Assembly: GCF_018919205.1 (NCBI RefSeq)
Contig: NZ_JAHLQN010000001.1
Coordinates: 248,001-312,000, forward strand
From: Dysosmobacter acutus
Lineage (GTDB): Bacteria > Bacillota > Clostridia > Oscillospirales > Oscillospiraceae
Length of the DNA stretch: 64,000 nucleotides
Direction: 5' to 3'
The position numbers and the translations under genes are program-made. The notes beneath the pieces are model-generated. The model was not told the origin of the DNA. It did not search any database and saw nothing but the letters and a program-made list of their open reading frames with translations. Below, piece after piece: positions 1 through 8,444 of the stretch (position 1 is the first letter of the stretch; each line of letters begins with the position of its first letter).

Positions 1-814
1 CATGCCTGAGGGCCAGCGCCGCCACAGCCTCGTCAAAGAGGCCGCAGCTGATGAGCGTATACTCCCGATGGGAGGCACAGGCCTTCAGAAGCTCTTTGCT
101 CCTTGTGGCGATCCAGCCGATGCGCAGACCGGCCAGGGAGTAGGCCTTGGACATGCTGCAGGTGCTGGCGCCCTTCTCGTAAAGGTCAGCGATGCAGTCG
201 ATCTCCACGCCCTTGGGGCGCATGGGCAGATACACCTCATCGCTGAGCAGATACGCGCCGCAGGAGCGGGCGATCTCCACCACCTCCCGGAGCATGGCGT
301 TGTCCATCAGGGAACCGGTGGGATTGTCCGGATTGTTGATGCAGATCAGCTTGGTCTTCTCCGTCACCATGGACCGCAGCTCCTCTATGTCCGGCAGATA
401 GTTGTTCTCCCTGCGCAGGTGGAGGATGTCCACCTTGGCGCCAAGCGAATCCGGGATGGAATAGAGCTGCTGATAGGTGGGCTTAACGGAAATCACATGG
501 TCTCCCGGCTCCACAACGGCGGAAATCAGCAGATGGTTTGCGCCGGAGGTGCCATGGGTGGGGATGATGTGCTCTGGGGAGAGAGTACGATAAAGTCCGC
601 ACACGCCCCGGAGAAAATCCGGGTTTCCGTTGATGTCACCATAGGACAGCTTCCGCCGGGAAAAGTCCCGCCAGAACGCCTCCAAATCCTCCCCCATCAT
701 CTGAAACAGTTCCTCTATCGTCACTGGCACGGCGCTGGTCTTGGTGATGTTGTACTTTACTTTTGTCTCGTAGGCGGTCAGCCACTGCTCCACCTGAAAT
801 GCGTCGATTTTCAT
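1..814 (-). CDS. PLP-dependent class I/II aminotransferase (C-terminus beyond window)
   Basis: Fold-type I aminotransferase. The + strand reading frame here is only a shadow; the reverse strand reads MKIDAFQVEQW onward for 271 residues before the window ends. Family landmarks are NNPDNPTG (about 160-167), SDEVY (191-195), the Schiff-base lysine in SMSKAYSLAG (K223) and RIGW (231-234), in the order expected for the AspC/alanine transaminase superfamily. The ATG is preceded by a weak GGCAGG-type ribosome binding site about 25 nt after the stop of the ornithine-cyclodeaminase-like gene, so the two form an operon. The substrate cannot be read from sequence; an amino acid is likely given the partner. 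The missing C-terminal part is presumably about 100 residues. Confidence 0.9.
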   Translation of the reverse strand, partial: MKIDAFQVEQWLTAYETKVKYNITKTSAVPVTIEELFQMMGEDLEAFWRDFSRRKLSYGDINGNPDFLRGVCGLYRTLSPEHIIPTHGTSGANHLLISAVVEPGDHVISVKPTYQQLYSIPDSLGAKVDILHLRRENNYLPDIEELRSMVTEKTKLICINNPDNPTGSLMDNAMLREVVEIARSCGAYLLSDEVYLPMRPKGVEIDCIADLYEKGASTCSMSKAYSLAGLRIGWIATRSKELLKACASHREYTLISCGLFDEAVAALALRH

Positions 815-839
815 TTTCTGTTCCTGCCTTTCAATTTAC

Positions 840-1859
840 CTACAGCTCCGCTGTGACGCCGAGGCGGCGTTCCTTTGCCCGCTCCACCGCCACCTTGGAC
901 ACCACCAGGTCCTGAAGCGCGATTCCGGTGGAATCAAAGACCGTGACCTCCTCCCTGTCGGTTCGTCCGGGCAGCGCGCCTTCAATGAGGTCTCCGATCT
1001 CCCCCGCAATCTCCTCCGGGCCCAGATGGCCCTGGCGGATGGCCATCTCACACTCACCCACGGAGACCGCCTGGGTCAGATCATCCACAAAAATCCGGGC
1101 GTCCCCAAGGATAGCCCCGTCCAGCTCCTGCTTGCCGGCCATATCCGCGCCCACGCAGCTGAAATGAGTGCCGGGGCGCACCCACTCCCGCCGGATCAGG
1201 GGCTGATGGGACGGCGTGGCGGTGACAATCACGTCGCTGCGGCCCACGGCCTCCTCCAAATTCTCCGCGGCGGCAATGATGTAGGGCTCCGCCCGCCCGC
1301 CGTTCAGCAGCTCCTCTACCGCCTGCCGTATGGCGTCCAGGCGATCCGCGGCCCTGGACGGGCTGCGGGGGCTGCACAGCTCCACCGTGTCGATGCCCGG
1401 CATGGCCAGCAGCACAGCCGCGATTTGGTAGGGCGCCTGGGCGCCTGTCCCCACCATCAGCATCCGCCGGGAATCCCTCCGGGCCAGATACTTGGCCCCC
1501 ACGGCGCCCGCCGCGCCGGTGCGCATCCCTGTGACCGCGCCGGCGTTGAGCAGCGCCACAGGCACGCCGGTGGAATCGTCAAACAGCAAGGTGGTGCCGA
1601 ACAGGGCCGGCAGGCCCTTCTTCTCATTGTCGCCAAACCAAGACACCATCTTCAGGCCATATATCCCGCTCCGGGCCAGGTGGCCGGACTTGATATCCAA
1701 ATCCGCCCGCTCCGGTTCAAACACGTGGCAAATCAGGGGAAAGAGACAGCCGGCTCCGGTGGATTTCTGGCAATACGCCTCTTCCACGCCGCGGATGGCA
1801 TCGGACATGGTAAGCACCCGGCCGATCGTCTCCTGAGAAAGAATCAAAACTTCAGACAC
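840..1859 (-). CDS. Ornithine cyclodeaminase / mu-crystallin family protein
   Basis: About 339 aa NAD(P)-binding protein of the ornithine cyclodeaminase/mu-crystallin/alanine dehydrogenase family. Visible are the substrate-side segment around SGHLARSGIYGLKMVSW, the RTGAAGAVGAKYLA helix, and the Rossmann motif MVGTGAQAPYQ near residue 130. The start is taken as GTG (MSEVLILSQET) because AGGGAGG lies 8 nt upstream; the frame stays open further upstream only as non-coding read-through. It is followed after 25 nt by an aminotransferase in the same direction, which suggests amino acid catabolism or imine reduction. Members may be cyclodeaminases, ketimine reductases or amino acid dehydrogenases, so no specific reaction is assigned. 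Confidence 0.88.
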   Translation of the reverse strand: MSEVLILSQETIGRVLTMSDAIRGVEEAYCQKSTGAGCLFPLICHVFEPERADLDIKSGHLARSGIYGLKMVSWFGDNEKKGLPALFGTTLLFDDSTGVPVALLNAGAVTGMRTGAAGAVGAKYLARRDSRRMLMVGTGAQAPYQIAAVLLAMPGIDTVELCSPRSPSRAADRLDAIRQAVEELLNGGRAEPYIIAAAENLEEAVGRSDVIVTATPSHQPLIRREWVRPGTHFSCVGADMAGKQELDGAILGDARIFVDDLTQAVSVGECEMAIRQGHLGPEEIAGEIGDLIEGALPGRTDREEVTVFDSTGIALQDLVVSKVAVERAKERRLGVTAEL

Positions 1860-1908
1860 AGCATATGCCTCCCTCTTTTTACTTGATACCGCCACAATAT
1901 CATAAAAA

Positions 1909-1922
1909 TTGCGCAAGCGCAA
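1909..1922. promoter_or_regulatory. Inverted repeat TTGCGC-AA-GCGCAA in divergent promoter region
   Basis: Six-base arms separated by two bases, lying between the divergent ornithine-cyclodeaminase-like gene and the ferredoxin-nitroreductase gene. Position and symmetry suit a regulator-binding site for both units. No regulator is adjacent, so this is a guess from symmetry alone. Confidence 0.3.
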
Positions 1923-1935
1923 ACGCGGATCCGCA

Positions 1936-1964
1936 TTGCGTCCTCCGCCCAAAGCGGCTATAAT
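1936..1964 (+). promoter_or_regulatory. Sigma-A promoter of the ferredoxin-nitroreductase gene
   Basis: TTGCGT, a 17-nt spacer and a perfect TATAAT, ending about 33 nt before the chosen ATG. The inverted repeat at 1909-1922 lies just upstream of the -35. Confidence 0.65.
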
Positions 1965-1997
1965 GGCTTTATCAGGCAGGAAAAGAGGAGGATGCAT

Positions 1998-2774
1998 ATG
2001 ATTCAGATTGACCGCGGTCTTTGTGTGGGATGCGGCCTGTGCGCCGACATCTGTGAGTTTCATGAGATCTCCATGACAGAGGAGGGGCCCGTCTTCCTCA
2101 ACCAGAGCTGCTGCGGCTGTGGGCACTGTCTGGCCGTCTGCCCCCAGTGCGCCGTCTCCATGCCCCAGTGCGACATGGACTCGGTTCAGGAGTACGACCC
2201 CGGAACCTTTGACGTGGAGCCGGAGCATCTGCTGAACATGATCCGCTTTCGGCGCAGCACCCGAAAGTTCCAGAGCCGCTCCGTCCCCCGGGACGCAATT
2301 GTCCAGCTGCTTCAGGCCGGGCGCTACAGCCCCACCGCCTGCAACAATCAGGACGTGCGCTACGTGGTGGTGCATCGGGAAATGCCCTCTGTGCTGGATC
2401 AGCTCTGGGATGGTTTTCTGGTCCATGCGCGGGACATCGGCGACCGGGAGTTGGAGGAACGCTGCCTCCAGTACCGCCAAACCGGCGCGGACACCCTGAC
2501 CTATGGGTGCAGCCACCTCATTTTTATCCTCTCCGGCCGGCAGCTCAACGGGGGGATTGCGGCCTGCTCCATTGAGCTGATGGCCCATGCCATGGGGCTT
2601 GGCGCTTTGTACCTTGGATACGGCGAGCGCGCCGTGGCGGCGTCGCCGGAGCTGCAGCGCTATCTGGGGCTGTCGGAGGAGTGCCGGCTCTGCGCCATCC
2701 TGTGCGTCGGCTACCCGGCGGTGACCTGGCACCGCACTGTGCCCCGCAACCCTTTACAGGTCACCTGGCGCTGA
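1998..2774 (+). CDS. Ferredoxin-nitroreductase fusion protein
   Basis: About 258 aa. The first ~55 residues are a two-cluster ferredoxin module with CVGCGLCADIC and CCGCGHCLAVC, each able to bind a 4Fe-4S cluster. From about residue 75 a nitroreductase-family FMN domain begins with IRFRRSTRKFQ, continues through YSPTACNNQDVRYVVV and ends with GLGALYLGYGERA and CAILCVGYPA. The cytoplasmic enzyme would pass electrons from ferredoxin to FMN and then to an unknown acceptor. The ATG at 1998 is preferred over one 6 nt upstream because GAGGAGG then sits 6 nt away. It is divergent from the cyclodeaminase/aminotransferase pair and followed by a strong palindromic terminator. Confidence 0.88.
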   Translation: MIQIDRGLCVGCGLCADICEFHEISMTEEGPVFLNQSCCGCGHCLAVCPQCAVSMPQCDMDSVQEYDPGTFDVEPEHLLNMIRFRRSTRKFQSRSVPRDAIVQLLQAGRYSPTACNNQDVRYVVVHREMPSVLDQLWDGFLVHARDIGDRELEERCLQYRQTGADTLTYGCSHLIFILSGRQLNGGIAACSIELMAHAMGLGALYLGYGERAVAASPELQRYLGLSEECRLCAILCVGYPAVTWHRTVPRNPLQVTWR

Positions 2775-2790
2775 GCCGCGCAGAACCTAA

Positions 2791-2834
2791 AAAAGAGAAG
2801 GTGTTTTGTCATATGACAAAACACCTTCTCTTTT
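2791..2834. terminator. 44-bp perfect palindrome, bidirectional terminator
   Basis: Two 22-base arms match perfectly around a central CATATG, with A-runs on one side and T-runs on the other. It follows the ferredoxin-nitroreductase stop by about 16 nt, as expected for an intrinsic terminator working in both directions. Confidence 0.75.
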
Positions 2835-2907
2835 GCCTCTACTGTGCAAAATCGATAACCGTACCTCACGTCTTCTTCGTAGTAGAGCCAAGTGAATCAG
2901 CTCTTTC

Positions 2908-3003
2908 ATGGAAGTACAGGAAAAACTGTCCAGTTATAAAGTCTCCTCAAAGACGGAGATTCACACCAAACAGTTTTTTCAGCACCGTTACAAGTATTCA
3001 TAA
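2908..3003 (+). other. Possible short gene remnant in an AT-rich stretch
   Basis: A 31-codon frame from ATG to TAA, rich in Lys/Ser/Gln and ending QFFQHRYKYS. It has no ribosome binding site and an in-frame stop a few codons upstream. Composition is AT-rich like the next gene and unlike the rest of the window, so it may be a leftover of the same foreign segment. I do not recognise the peptide. Nothing else is evident between the terminator at 2834 and the gene ending at 3072. Confidence 0.2.
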
Positions 3004-3071
3004 CAATAAGTCCAAAAGACCATATAAAACAAAAGATTCATGGTAGAAGCAAGCGCATATTGCATACATAA

Positions 3072-4457
3072 TTATTTGACTCTTTTTAACCGCCATGCAA
3101 ATGCAGGGCCTCGTTTTCCAGGAACCGGTTCTAATAAGCCTTGATCTCGTAGCCGCCAGAAGACTCTCTTCATAGCGTTTTCAGACTTTATACCGGTGAT
3201 TTCTCTTCCCTTACTATTATTGATCTCAATATTGCTCTTCATAAATTCCATAACTATCTCTTCGGGTGAAGCAAGCCGTTCATGCCGAATAATTACAATA
3301 ACAGAATTATCTTTTTCAAAGATCTCTGGAACTCGTAGCCTGAGTTTTGTCATGGCTTCAAAGGCCGTATTCAGGCCTTCCCCTACGTCTTTATTAGGGG
3401 GATCAGGAAACTTATTAATAATTCTTACAATTTTTGGATTGCGTGCGGACTGCTCATTTAAAATATTCTGAACAGTAACGTGTCCCGGTAGTTTTCCTGG
3501 GCTTTCTACTTCAATCCTATTATCGAATATTCTTATTTGAATATCTGTTGCAATACTATAATCTCTATGAATAACAGCGTTGGTTATGATTTCATGTAAA
3601 GTTTCCTCAGGATACTGTATTGCTTCGAAACCTTCACCAAGCTTTTTCATACTTTCAATGATTTCTTTTGTGGTGCGCACAGCCGAATATATCTGATCAT
3701 ATGCACACCCTTCAATTGATAACGGCTGAGTAGCTAACATATCTCTATCTGCAATTCCAGAGGTCTTATAGCGAAAGACTTTAATAGCGGATCTTTTAGG
3801 TAAAGTAATTTGCGGCTCTTCAGCAAACAAAAGAATTCCTGCAACAGTTGGTACATTTTCTTTACAAAGCTTTTGCTTTTGAATCCATGTGTGTTTTTCT
3901 ACATTAGGAATTATAGCCGACATGAAATCCGCAAATATTTTAGATTCTGTTAAATCAGTAATGGATGATTCTGCTACCGGTTCGTTTTCAAATTGAACAA
4001 TACCTTTATCTAATTCAAGGCGGCGTAGTTTTTCTGGTGTGTCAACAGGAAGCTTCTGCGCACCCCTGCGAATATACGGTATATCATTCGTAGCAAAAAC
4101 AATACTGCCAGATTTCATAATCGAAATTTGGATAACAAATGTATGTAATATAGGGTGCTCTAAAAAACTAATATCATAATTATTGGCAAGTGGGGTAAGT
4201 CCATCTATCATTTGAACAAATGCATTGGCATCTTCGATTTTCTCAAATCCATTCCAAGTTCGTACGCCATTATTCTTGTCGAGTTCTTCAATTCCTAAAT
4301 AAATATCTCCACCACTTGCATTGGCAAAAGAAGAAATACACTCTGACAATTTACTTGGACTAATTCGTCTTCCTTTTAAATCGTTAAAGTGATCTTCGGA
4401 CATATTAAGTATTTTTTCAATTTCCTTTTCGGCAATAATTGTAGACTTAAAGTTCAC
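3072..4457 (-). CDS. AlbA_2 (Schlafen-like) domain, ATPase-type putative transcriptional regulator
   Basis: About 461 aa. The N-terminal third (LKGRRISPSKLSECISSFANASGGDIYLGIEE) matches the AlbA_2 nucleic-acid-binding domain. The middle carries a GHKL-like segment, ETLHEIITNAVIHRDYS, followed by IEVESPGKLPGHV and GEGLNTAFEAM. The end, from about residue 390, resembles a winged helix. The GTG start (MNFKSTII) is chosen because GGAGGAG lies a few nt upstream; an ATG 15 codons further up lacks a ribosome binding site. The gene is visibly AT-rich compared with all neighbours and sits alone beside a tRNA-Gly, both signs of horizontal acquisition. Such proteins occur as regulators on mobile or defence-related islands; the exact role here is unknown. 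Confidence 0.8.
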   Translation of the reverse strand: MNFKSTIIAEKEIEKILNMSEDHFNDLKGRRISPSKLSECISSFANASGGDIYLGIEELDKNNGVRTWNGFEKIEDANAFVQMIDGLTPLANNYDISFLEHPILHTFVIQISIMKSGSIVFATNDIPYIRRGAQKLPVDTPEKLRRLELDKGIVQFENEPVAESSITDLTESKIFADFMSAIIPNVEKHTWIQKQKLCKENVPTVAGILLFAEEPQITLPKRSAIKVFRYKTSGIADRDMLATQPLSIEGCAYDQIYSAVRTTKEIIESMKKLGEGFEAIQYPEETLHEIITNAVIHRDYSIATDIQIRIFDNRIEVESPGKLPGHVTVQNILNEQSARNPKIVRIINKFPDPPNKDVGEGLNTAFEAMTKLRLRVPEIFEKDNSVIVIIRHERLASPEEIVMEFMKSNIEINNSKGREITGIKSENAMKRVFWRLRDQGLLEPVPGKRGPAFAWRLKRVK

Positions 4458-4476
4458 GTGTTCTCCTCCAACAGCT

Positions 4477-4502
4477 GTGAGTATATCGAGTAAAATACTC
4501 AC
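4477..4502. promoter_or_regulatory. Inverted repeat GTGAGTAT-N10-ATACTCAC upstream of the AlbA_2 gene
   Basis: Perfect 8-base arms with a 10-base spacer, ending about 20 nt upstream of the GTG start. It overlaps the likely leader or promoter of the AlbA_2 gene and is a candidate operator for autoregulation, which is common for such regulators. The site is inferred from symmetry and position only. Confidence 0.45.
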
Positions 4503-4534
4503 AATTTATAAGCTAAATTATTTTTACAAAAATA

Positions 4535-4569
4535 AGAGTCAGGTAAGCCACAAGGGATCACCTGACTCT
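4535..4569. terminator. Terminator downstream of tRNA-Gly
   Basis: A 10-bp stem (AGAGTCAGGT with ACCTGACTCT) encloses a 15-nt loop. Reading from the tRNA on the minus strand it is followed by a T-rich stretch; on the plus strand it is followed by CTTTTT. It starts about 5 nt after the tRNA CCA end. Confidence 0.8.
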
Positions 4570-4574
4570 CTTTT

Positions 4575-4650
4575 TGGAGCGGGCGACGAGGCTCGAACTC
4601 GCTACCTCCACCTTGGCAAGGTGGCGCTCTACCAGATGAGCTACGCCCGC
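4575..4650 (-). tRNA. tRNA-Gly (anticodon GCC)
   Basis: The reverse strand folds as a canonical cloverleaf. The acceptor stem is GCGGGCG/CGCCCGC, the D-arm starts TAGCTC, the anticodon stem CCACC/GGTGG encloses TTGCCAA (anticodon GCC), and the T-arm loop is TTCGAGC. U is the discriminator base and CCA is encoded in the genome, giving 76 nt. A terminator hairpin follows at once. Confidence 0.97.
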
Positions 4651-4687
4651 ACAGCAAAAATGATTTTAGCAGACGTTTCTCAATTTG

Positions 4688-5398
4688 TCAAGACAGATTT
4701 TCAATTTCATCCGTTACTTCTTCCGCATTTGCAGACGGAGTCTCCTCTTCCGGCGCAAAGGAGCCGTCCAGCACAAACTCGATCAGCCCCACATCCGTCT
4801 CGCTGGGGTAGTAATAGGCGCCCCAGGGCGGGTCCTCCTCACTCAGCCCCTGCTGGGACCGGAGTTCGGAGAGCATCCGCTCCACTGTGGCCTGTTCACC
4901 GTTGAAATAGCCGATCCGCACCGCCAGCTCCGTCTTGCCCTCCCGGAGGGCGGCGTTCAAGAGCTCCGGCAGCGCCGTTGGGCTGGTGGCATTGACCACC
5001 GACTGAATCTGCTCCGCCGTTCGGCGGTAGCGCACCGACACAGTGATCTCATAGTAGCCCCGCTGGGCCTGGCTTGCGGAGGTGATGTACTCCACCGCGT
5101 AGGCGCCCATGGGCGTTTCCTGCTGGACCTCGCTGGAGGCCTGCTCCAGCGCCTCGGACACAGTCATGTCGTCCTCATAGTCATAGAGGCGGATGACAGC
5201 GTTTTCCGTGTGCTGTCCCACTAACAGCAGCAGATCGTTCACCAGGTCCTGATAGTTCTCCGCCCGCAGCGTATCGGCCTCACTTTCCCAATACCGGCTG
5301 TTGTGAGGCTCCACGGAGCTGAACTCCCGCTCCAGGAGGGAACAGCCGCCAAGCAGCAGGCAAAGTGCCAGCAGCGCCGGCATTCCACGTGTCTTCAC
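4688..5398 (-). CDS. Uncharacterised lipoprotein
   Basis: About 236 aa with an N-terminal signal peptide ending in the lipobox LLGGC (Cys19), so it is expected to be lipid-anchored on the outer face of the membrane. The mature part is acidic and has no motif I can name. It contains a short repeated theme of hydrophilic helices and strands (YEITVSVRYRRT, ELAVRIGYFNGE) and an acidic tail. The GTG start is supported by GGGAGGG 6 nt upstream. It lies 39 nt after the LUD-domain gene, at the end of the topoisomerase-containing minus-strand run and before the tRNA. No function is assigned. Confidence 0.75.
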   Translation of the reverse strand: MKTRGMPALLALCLLLGGCSLLEREFSSVEPHNSRYWESEADTLRAENYQDLVNDLLLLVGQHTENAVIRLYDYEDDMTVSEALEQASSEVQQETPMGAYAVEYITSASQAQRGYYEITVSVRYRRTAEQIQSVVNATSPTALPELLNAALREGKTELAVRIGYFNGEQATVERMLSELRSQQGLSEEDPPWGAYYYPSETDVGLIEFVLDGSFAPEEETPSANAEEVTDEIENLS

Positions 5399-5437
5399 GC
5401 CTGTCCCTCCCTTGCGTAATCTGTCTTCACCAGCGGA

Positions 5438-6028
5438 TCAATAGCCCAGTTCCTCATCCACCAGCACGACCTCGGTCTCCATGCCGGTCATGGGTTCCCA
5501 CAGCACCACCAGCGCCCGGCAGATCCGGCCGGGGCCGGCGCAGTCGTAGCACCGGTCGCCCTTGGCGGCGCAGGGGGTCTTGGCCCCCAGGCGCTTGGCG
5601 TTTTTCGGCGCGGCGATGTTCCGCGCCCGCCACAGCGCCTCCTCATATGTGGGGGCGATCTTATTCCGCCCCACCACCAGATAGACCTTCTCGTGGCCGA
5701 ACAACGACCCGGCCACCCGGTTTCCGCTGCCGTCGATGTTAACCAGCTCCCCAGTCTCCGCCAGGCCGTTGACGGAGGTCAGATACACCTGAGTGGTCAT
5801 GGCCTCCCTGCGCAGCTCCGGCCCGCCCTTCCAGTGCCAGACCACCTCATTGTGGCTGCCCAGGGTCTCGTAAAGGCCCATCTCCTGCAGTGTGACAGAC
5901 CCGCCGAATCCCACCGTCTTACCGTCGATGGATTGGTTCAGGTAGTCCGCCGCCTCGGCCGCCGTACCAAACCGGCTCACCGCAAAGCCGCGGCTTTTCA
6001 GCGCCTTGCTCACTTTGTCAAACATCAT
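5438..6028 (-). CDS. LUD domain (lactate utilisation, DUF162) protein
   Basis: About 196 aa, essentially a single LUD domain as in LutC/YkgG-type proteins. Visible features are the GKTVGFGGSVTLQEMGLYETL segment, LTSVNGLAETGELVNIDGSGNRVAGSLFGHEKVYLVVGRNKI, and a Cys-rich stretch CAAKGDRCYDCAGPGRIC near the C-terminus that might bind metal. The start is the first of two adjacent ATGs, with AAAGGGGA a few nt upstream; the longer open frame runs into parC in another frame. It follows parC by 16 nt, so co-transcription is likely. LUD proteins are linked to lactate oxidation, but stand-alone clostridial members like this have no proven role. Confidence 0.85.
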   Translation of the reverse strand: MMFDKVSKALKSRGFAVSRFGTAAEAADYLNQSIDGKTVGFGGSVTLQEMGLYETLGSHNEVVWHWKGGPELRREAMTTQVYLTSVNGLAETGELVNIDGSGNRVAGSLFGHEKVYLVVGRNKIAPTYEEALWRARNIAAPKNAKRLGAKTPCAAKGDRCYDCAGPGRICRALVVLWEPMTGMETEVVLVDEELGY

Positions 6029-6044
6029 GCCATCCCCTTTCTTT

Positions 6045-8282
6045 TTACAGCAGCTCAAGCTGCTGTTCCTCCTGATCTTCCTCCCGGAGCAGCGCGCCGG
6101 CCGCCGGAATCTGGCGCACCCGGTAGCGGCTGTGGTTGACAATAGGGGTCTCCTCCGGCGCAGCCACCCGCTCCAGGCGGTACTTGGGCTTGAGCTTCAT
6201 CACCGCCACGCCCTGGGTGGAACGGGTGGTCTTGGGCACAAGCAGGGCGGTGGACACCATCAGGGCCCTGGGCTCCGAGGAGTAGAGCACTATCTCGCAG
6301 TCCTCCTTCAGCTCCCGGATGGCCACCAGCGGACTCTTGTCGGAGTATGCCCCGGTGAGCTTTCGCCGGTTGGAGGCGGTGCGGTAGGCGCTCAGCTCCA
6401 CCCGGGCGGCCTTGCCGTTTTCAAAGAAGAACAGCACCTGGCCGGAGTAGTCCCCGGGAAGGCAGGCGTACACCACGCTCTCTCCCTCGTCCATGCCTAA
6501 CTTGCCGGGCAGGTAGTCGCCCAGGACGCTGGCCTTCGCATCGTCAAACTCGCTCAGGCGGGTCTTGTACACCTGGCATCGGTCGGTGAAGAACATGATC
6601 TCCGCGCAGTTGGTGGACTCCATCTGGCGGCTGAGAGCATCACCGTCCTTGAACTTCTGCTCGCTGCTCATGCGGAGCGAAGCGGGAGTGATCTTTTTGA
6701 AGTACCCCTCCCGTGAGAGGAAGAGGTTGACGGGATAGTCCTCCACCTCATCCTCCTCCGTGTACTCCTCCACCTCGTCGCCGTAGATCAGGGTGGTCCT
6801 GCGGTCCTCGCCATATTTTTTCTCCACCTCGGCAAGCTCGTCGATGATCACCTTTTTCACCCGCTGAGGGCTCCCCAGCAGGTTTTCCAGGTCCTCAATC
6901 TCCTCCTGAAGGGCTTCGGTCTCCTTCACCCGCTTGAGGATATACTCCTTGTTAATGTTGCGCAGTTTGATCTCCGCCACATACTCGGCCTGGACCTGGT
7001 CAATGCCGAAGCCGATCATCAGATTGGGGATGACCTCGGACTCCTCCTCCGTCTCCCGGATGATTTTGATGGCCTTGTCGATGTCTAACAGGATGCGCCT
7101 GAGGCCCTTGAGCAGGTGCAGCTTGTCCTTTTTCCGGTTCAGGACAAAGTATACCCGGCGCCGGACGGACTCGGTGCGCCAGGCCGTCCACTCCTCCAGA
7201 ATCTCCCGGACCCCAAGGACCTTGGGCTGTCCGGCGATGAGCACGTTGAAGTTGCAGCTGCAGCTGTCGGAGAGCGTGGTCAGCTTGAAGAGCTTGGCCA
7301 TCAGCTTGTCCGGGTCAACGCCCCGCTTCAGGTCGATGGCCAGCTTCAGTCCGGAGAGGTCCGTCTCATCCCGCATGTCGGCGATTTCCTTGGCCTTGCC
7401 CGCCTTGATGAGCTCCGCCACCTTGTCTAAGATCGCCTCCGTGGTGGTGGTATAGGGAATCTCATAGATCTCAATGAGATTCTCCTCTTTGACATAGCGG
7501 TACTTGGCCCGGACCCGGACGCCGCCCCGGCCCGTGCGGTAAATCTCCTCCAGGGAGGACGCGCTGTAAATCAGCTCGCCTCCGGTGGGAAAGTCCGGCG
7601 CTACCAGGGTGTCGGAGAGGGTGCAATCCGGATTCTTCAGGTAGGCTATGGCGGTCTGGCAGACCTCCCGCAGGTTGAAGCCGCAAAACTGGGAGGCCAT
7701 GCCCACGGCGATGCCGGAGTTGGCGGACACCAGGATGTTGGGGAAGGTGGTGGGCAGCAGTGCCGGCTCCTTCATGGTGTTGTCGTAGTTGTCCACAAAA
7801 TCCACCGTATCGGAGTCGATGTCCCGGAAGAGCTCCGCGCAGATAGCGGAGAGCTTTGCCTCCGTATACCGGCTGGCGGCGTAGGACATATCCCGGGAGT
7901 AGACCTTGCCGAAGTTGCCCTTGGAATCCACAAAGGGCGCCAGCAGCGCGCCGTAGCCCCTGGAAAGGCGCACCATGGTCTCGTAGATGGCCGCGTCGCC
8001 GTGGGGGTTCAATCGCATGGTCTGGCCCACGATGTTGGCGGACTTGGTGCGGCCGCCGGTAAGCAGGCCCATCTTGTACATGGTGTAGAGGAGCTTTCGG
8101 TGGGAGGGCTTGAAGCCGTCGATCTCCGGAATGGCCCGGGAGACGATGACGCTCATGGCGTAGGGCATGTAGTTGACCTCCAGGGTGTCGGTGATGGGCT
8201 GTTCCACCACCGCCGCCTGGAGTCCCAGCACATTGGGGGGGACCACGGAGGTCTTTTTCGGGGTTTTGTCGTTTTTCTTCAT
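6045..8282 (-). CDS. parC: DNA topoisomerase IV/gyrase subunit A-like protein
   Basis: About 745 aa, breakage-reunion subunit of a type IIA topoisomerase. The winged-helix domain (about 30-170) includes the catalytic tyrosine in AASRYTEAKL (R138-Y139), followed by the tower region and the coiled-coil hinge (KELILKRVKETEALQEEIEDLENLLG-like). The last ~200 residues hold a few beta-pinwheel blades, but no GyrA-box (QRRGGKG) is evident, which favours a ParC-type decatenase over a gyrase. Its partner subunit lies upstream at 10453-12435, with an unrelated secreted-protein gene between. The protein is shorter than typical GyrA (about 800-870). It is probably not the housekeeping gyrase, which should be elsewhere. 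Confidence 0.9.
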   Translation of the reverse strand: MKKNDKTPKKTSVVPPNVLGLQAAVVEQPITDTLEVNYMPYAMSVIVSRAIPEIDGFKPSHRKLLYTMYKMGLLTGGRTKSANIVGQTMRLNPHGDAAIYETMVRLSRGYGALLAPFVDSKGNFGKVYSRDMSYAASRYTEAKLSAICAELFRDIDSDTVDFVDNYDNTMKEPALLPTTFPNILVSANSGIAVGMASQFCGFNLREVCQTAIAYLKNPDCTLSDTLVAPDFPTGGELIYSASSLEEIYRTGRGGVRVRAKYRYVKEENLIEIYEIPYTTTTEAILDKVAELIKAGKAKEIADMRDETDLSGLKLAIDLKRGVDPDKLMAKLFKLTTLSDSCSCNFNVLIAGQPKVLGVREILEEWTAWRTESVRRRVYFVLNRKKDKLHLLKGLRRILLDIDKAIKIIRETEEESEVIPNLMIGFGIDQVQAEYVAEIKLRNINKEYILKRVKETEALQEEIEDLENLLGSPQRVKKVIIDELAEVEKKYGEDRRTTLIYGDEVEEYTEEDEVEDYPVNLFLSREGYFKKITPASLRMSSEQKFKDGDALSRQMESTNCAEIMFFTDRCQVYKTRLSEFDDAKASVLGDYLPGKLGMDEGESVVYACLPGDYSGQVLFFFENGKAARVELSAYRTASNRRKLTGAYSDKSPLVAIRELKEDCEIVLYSSEPRALMVSTALLVPKTTRSTQGVAVMKLKPKYRLERVAAPEETPIVNHSRYRVRQIPAAGALLREEDQEEQQLELL

Positions 8283-8444
8283 AGACTACCTCTGGATTGA
8301 GCCGAACTGCGGTCGCACAGCCGGATTTTTAAATTTACGTATTAGGGTATTATATCATTTTTTCCCGGGAATGACAACAAACGCTGTCGAAGGGCAGCGC
8401 TTTTGTCTTCTTTCCCGCCCTTTTCCCTCATGCCGTTTCCGGCA

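Noticed and set aside
2..856. Long plus-strand open frame at the left edge
   Set aside because: It is the shadow of the minus-strand aminotransferase, whose reverse translation shows all family motifs.
840..2732. A 630-residue minus-strand frame
   Set aside because: Only the part from 1859 down is the cyclodeaminase-like gene; the upstream half overlaps the ferredoxin-nitroreductase gene on the other strand and has no family resemblance.
4575..4650. An attachment-site duplication of the tRNA-Gly 3' end
   Set aside because: No second copy of the tRNA 3' end was found in the neighbouring AT-rich segment by eye.
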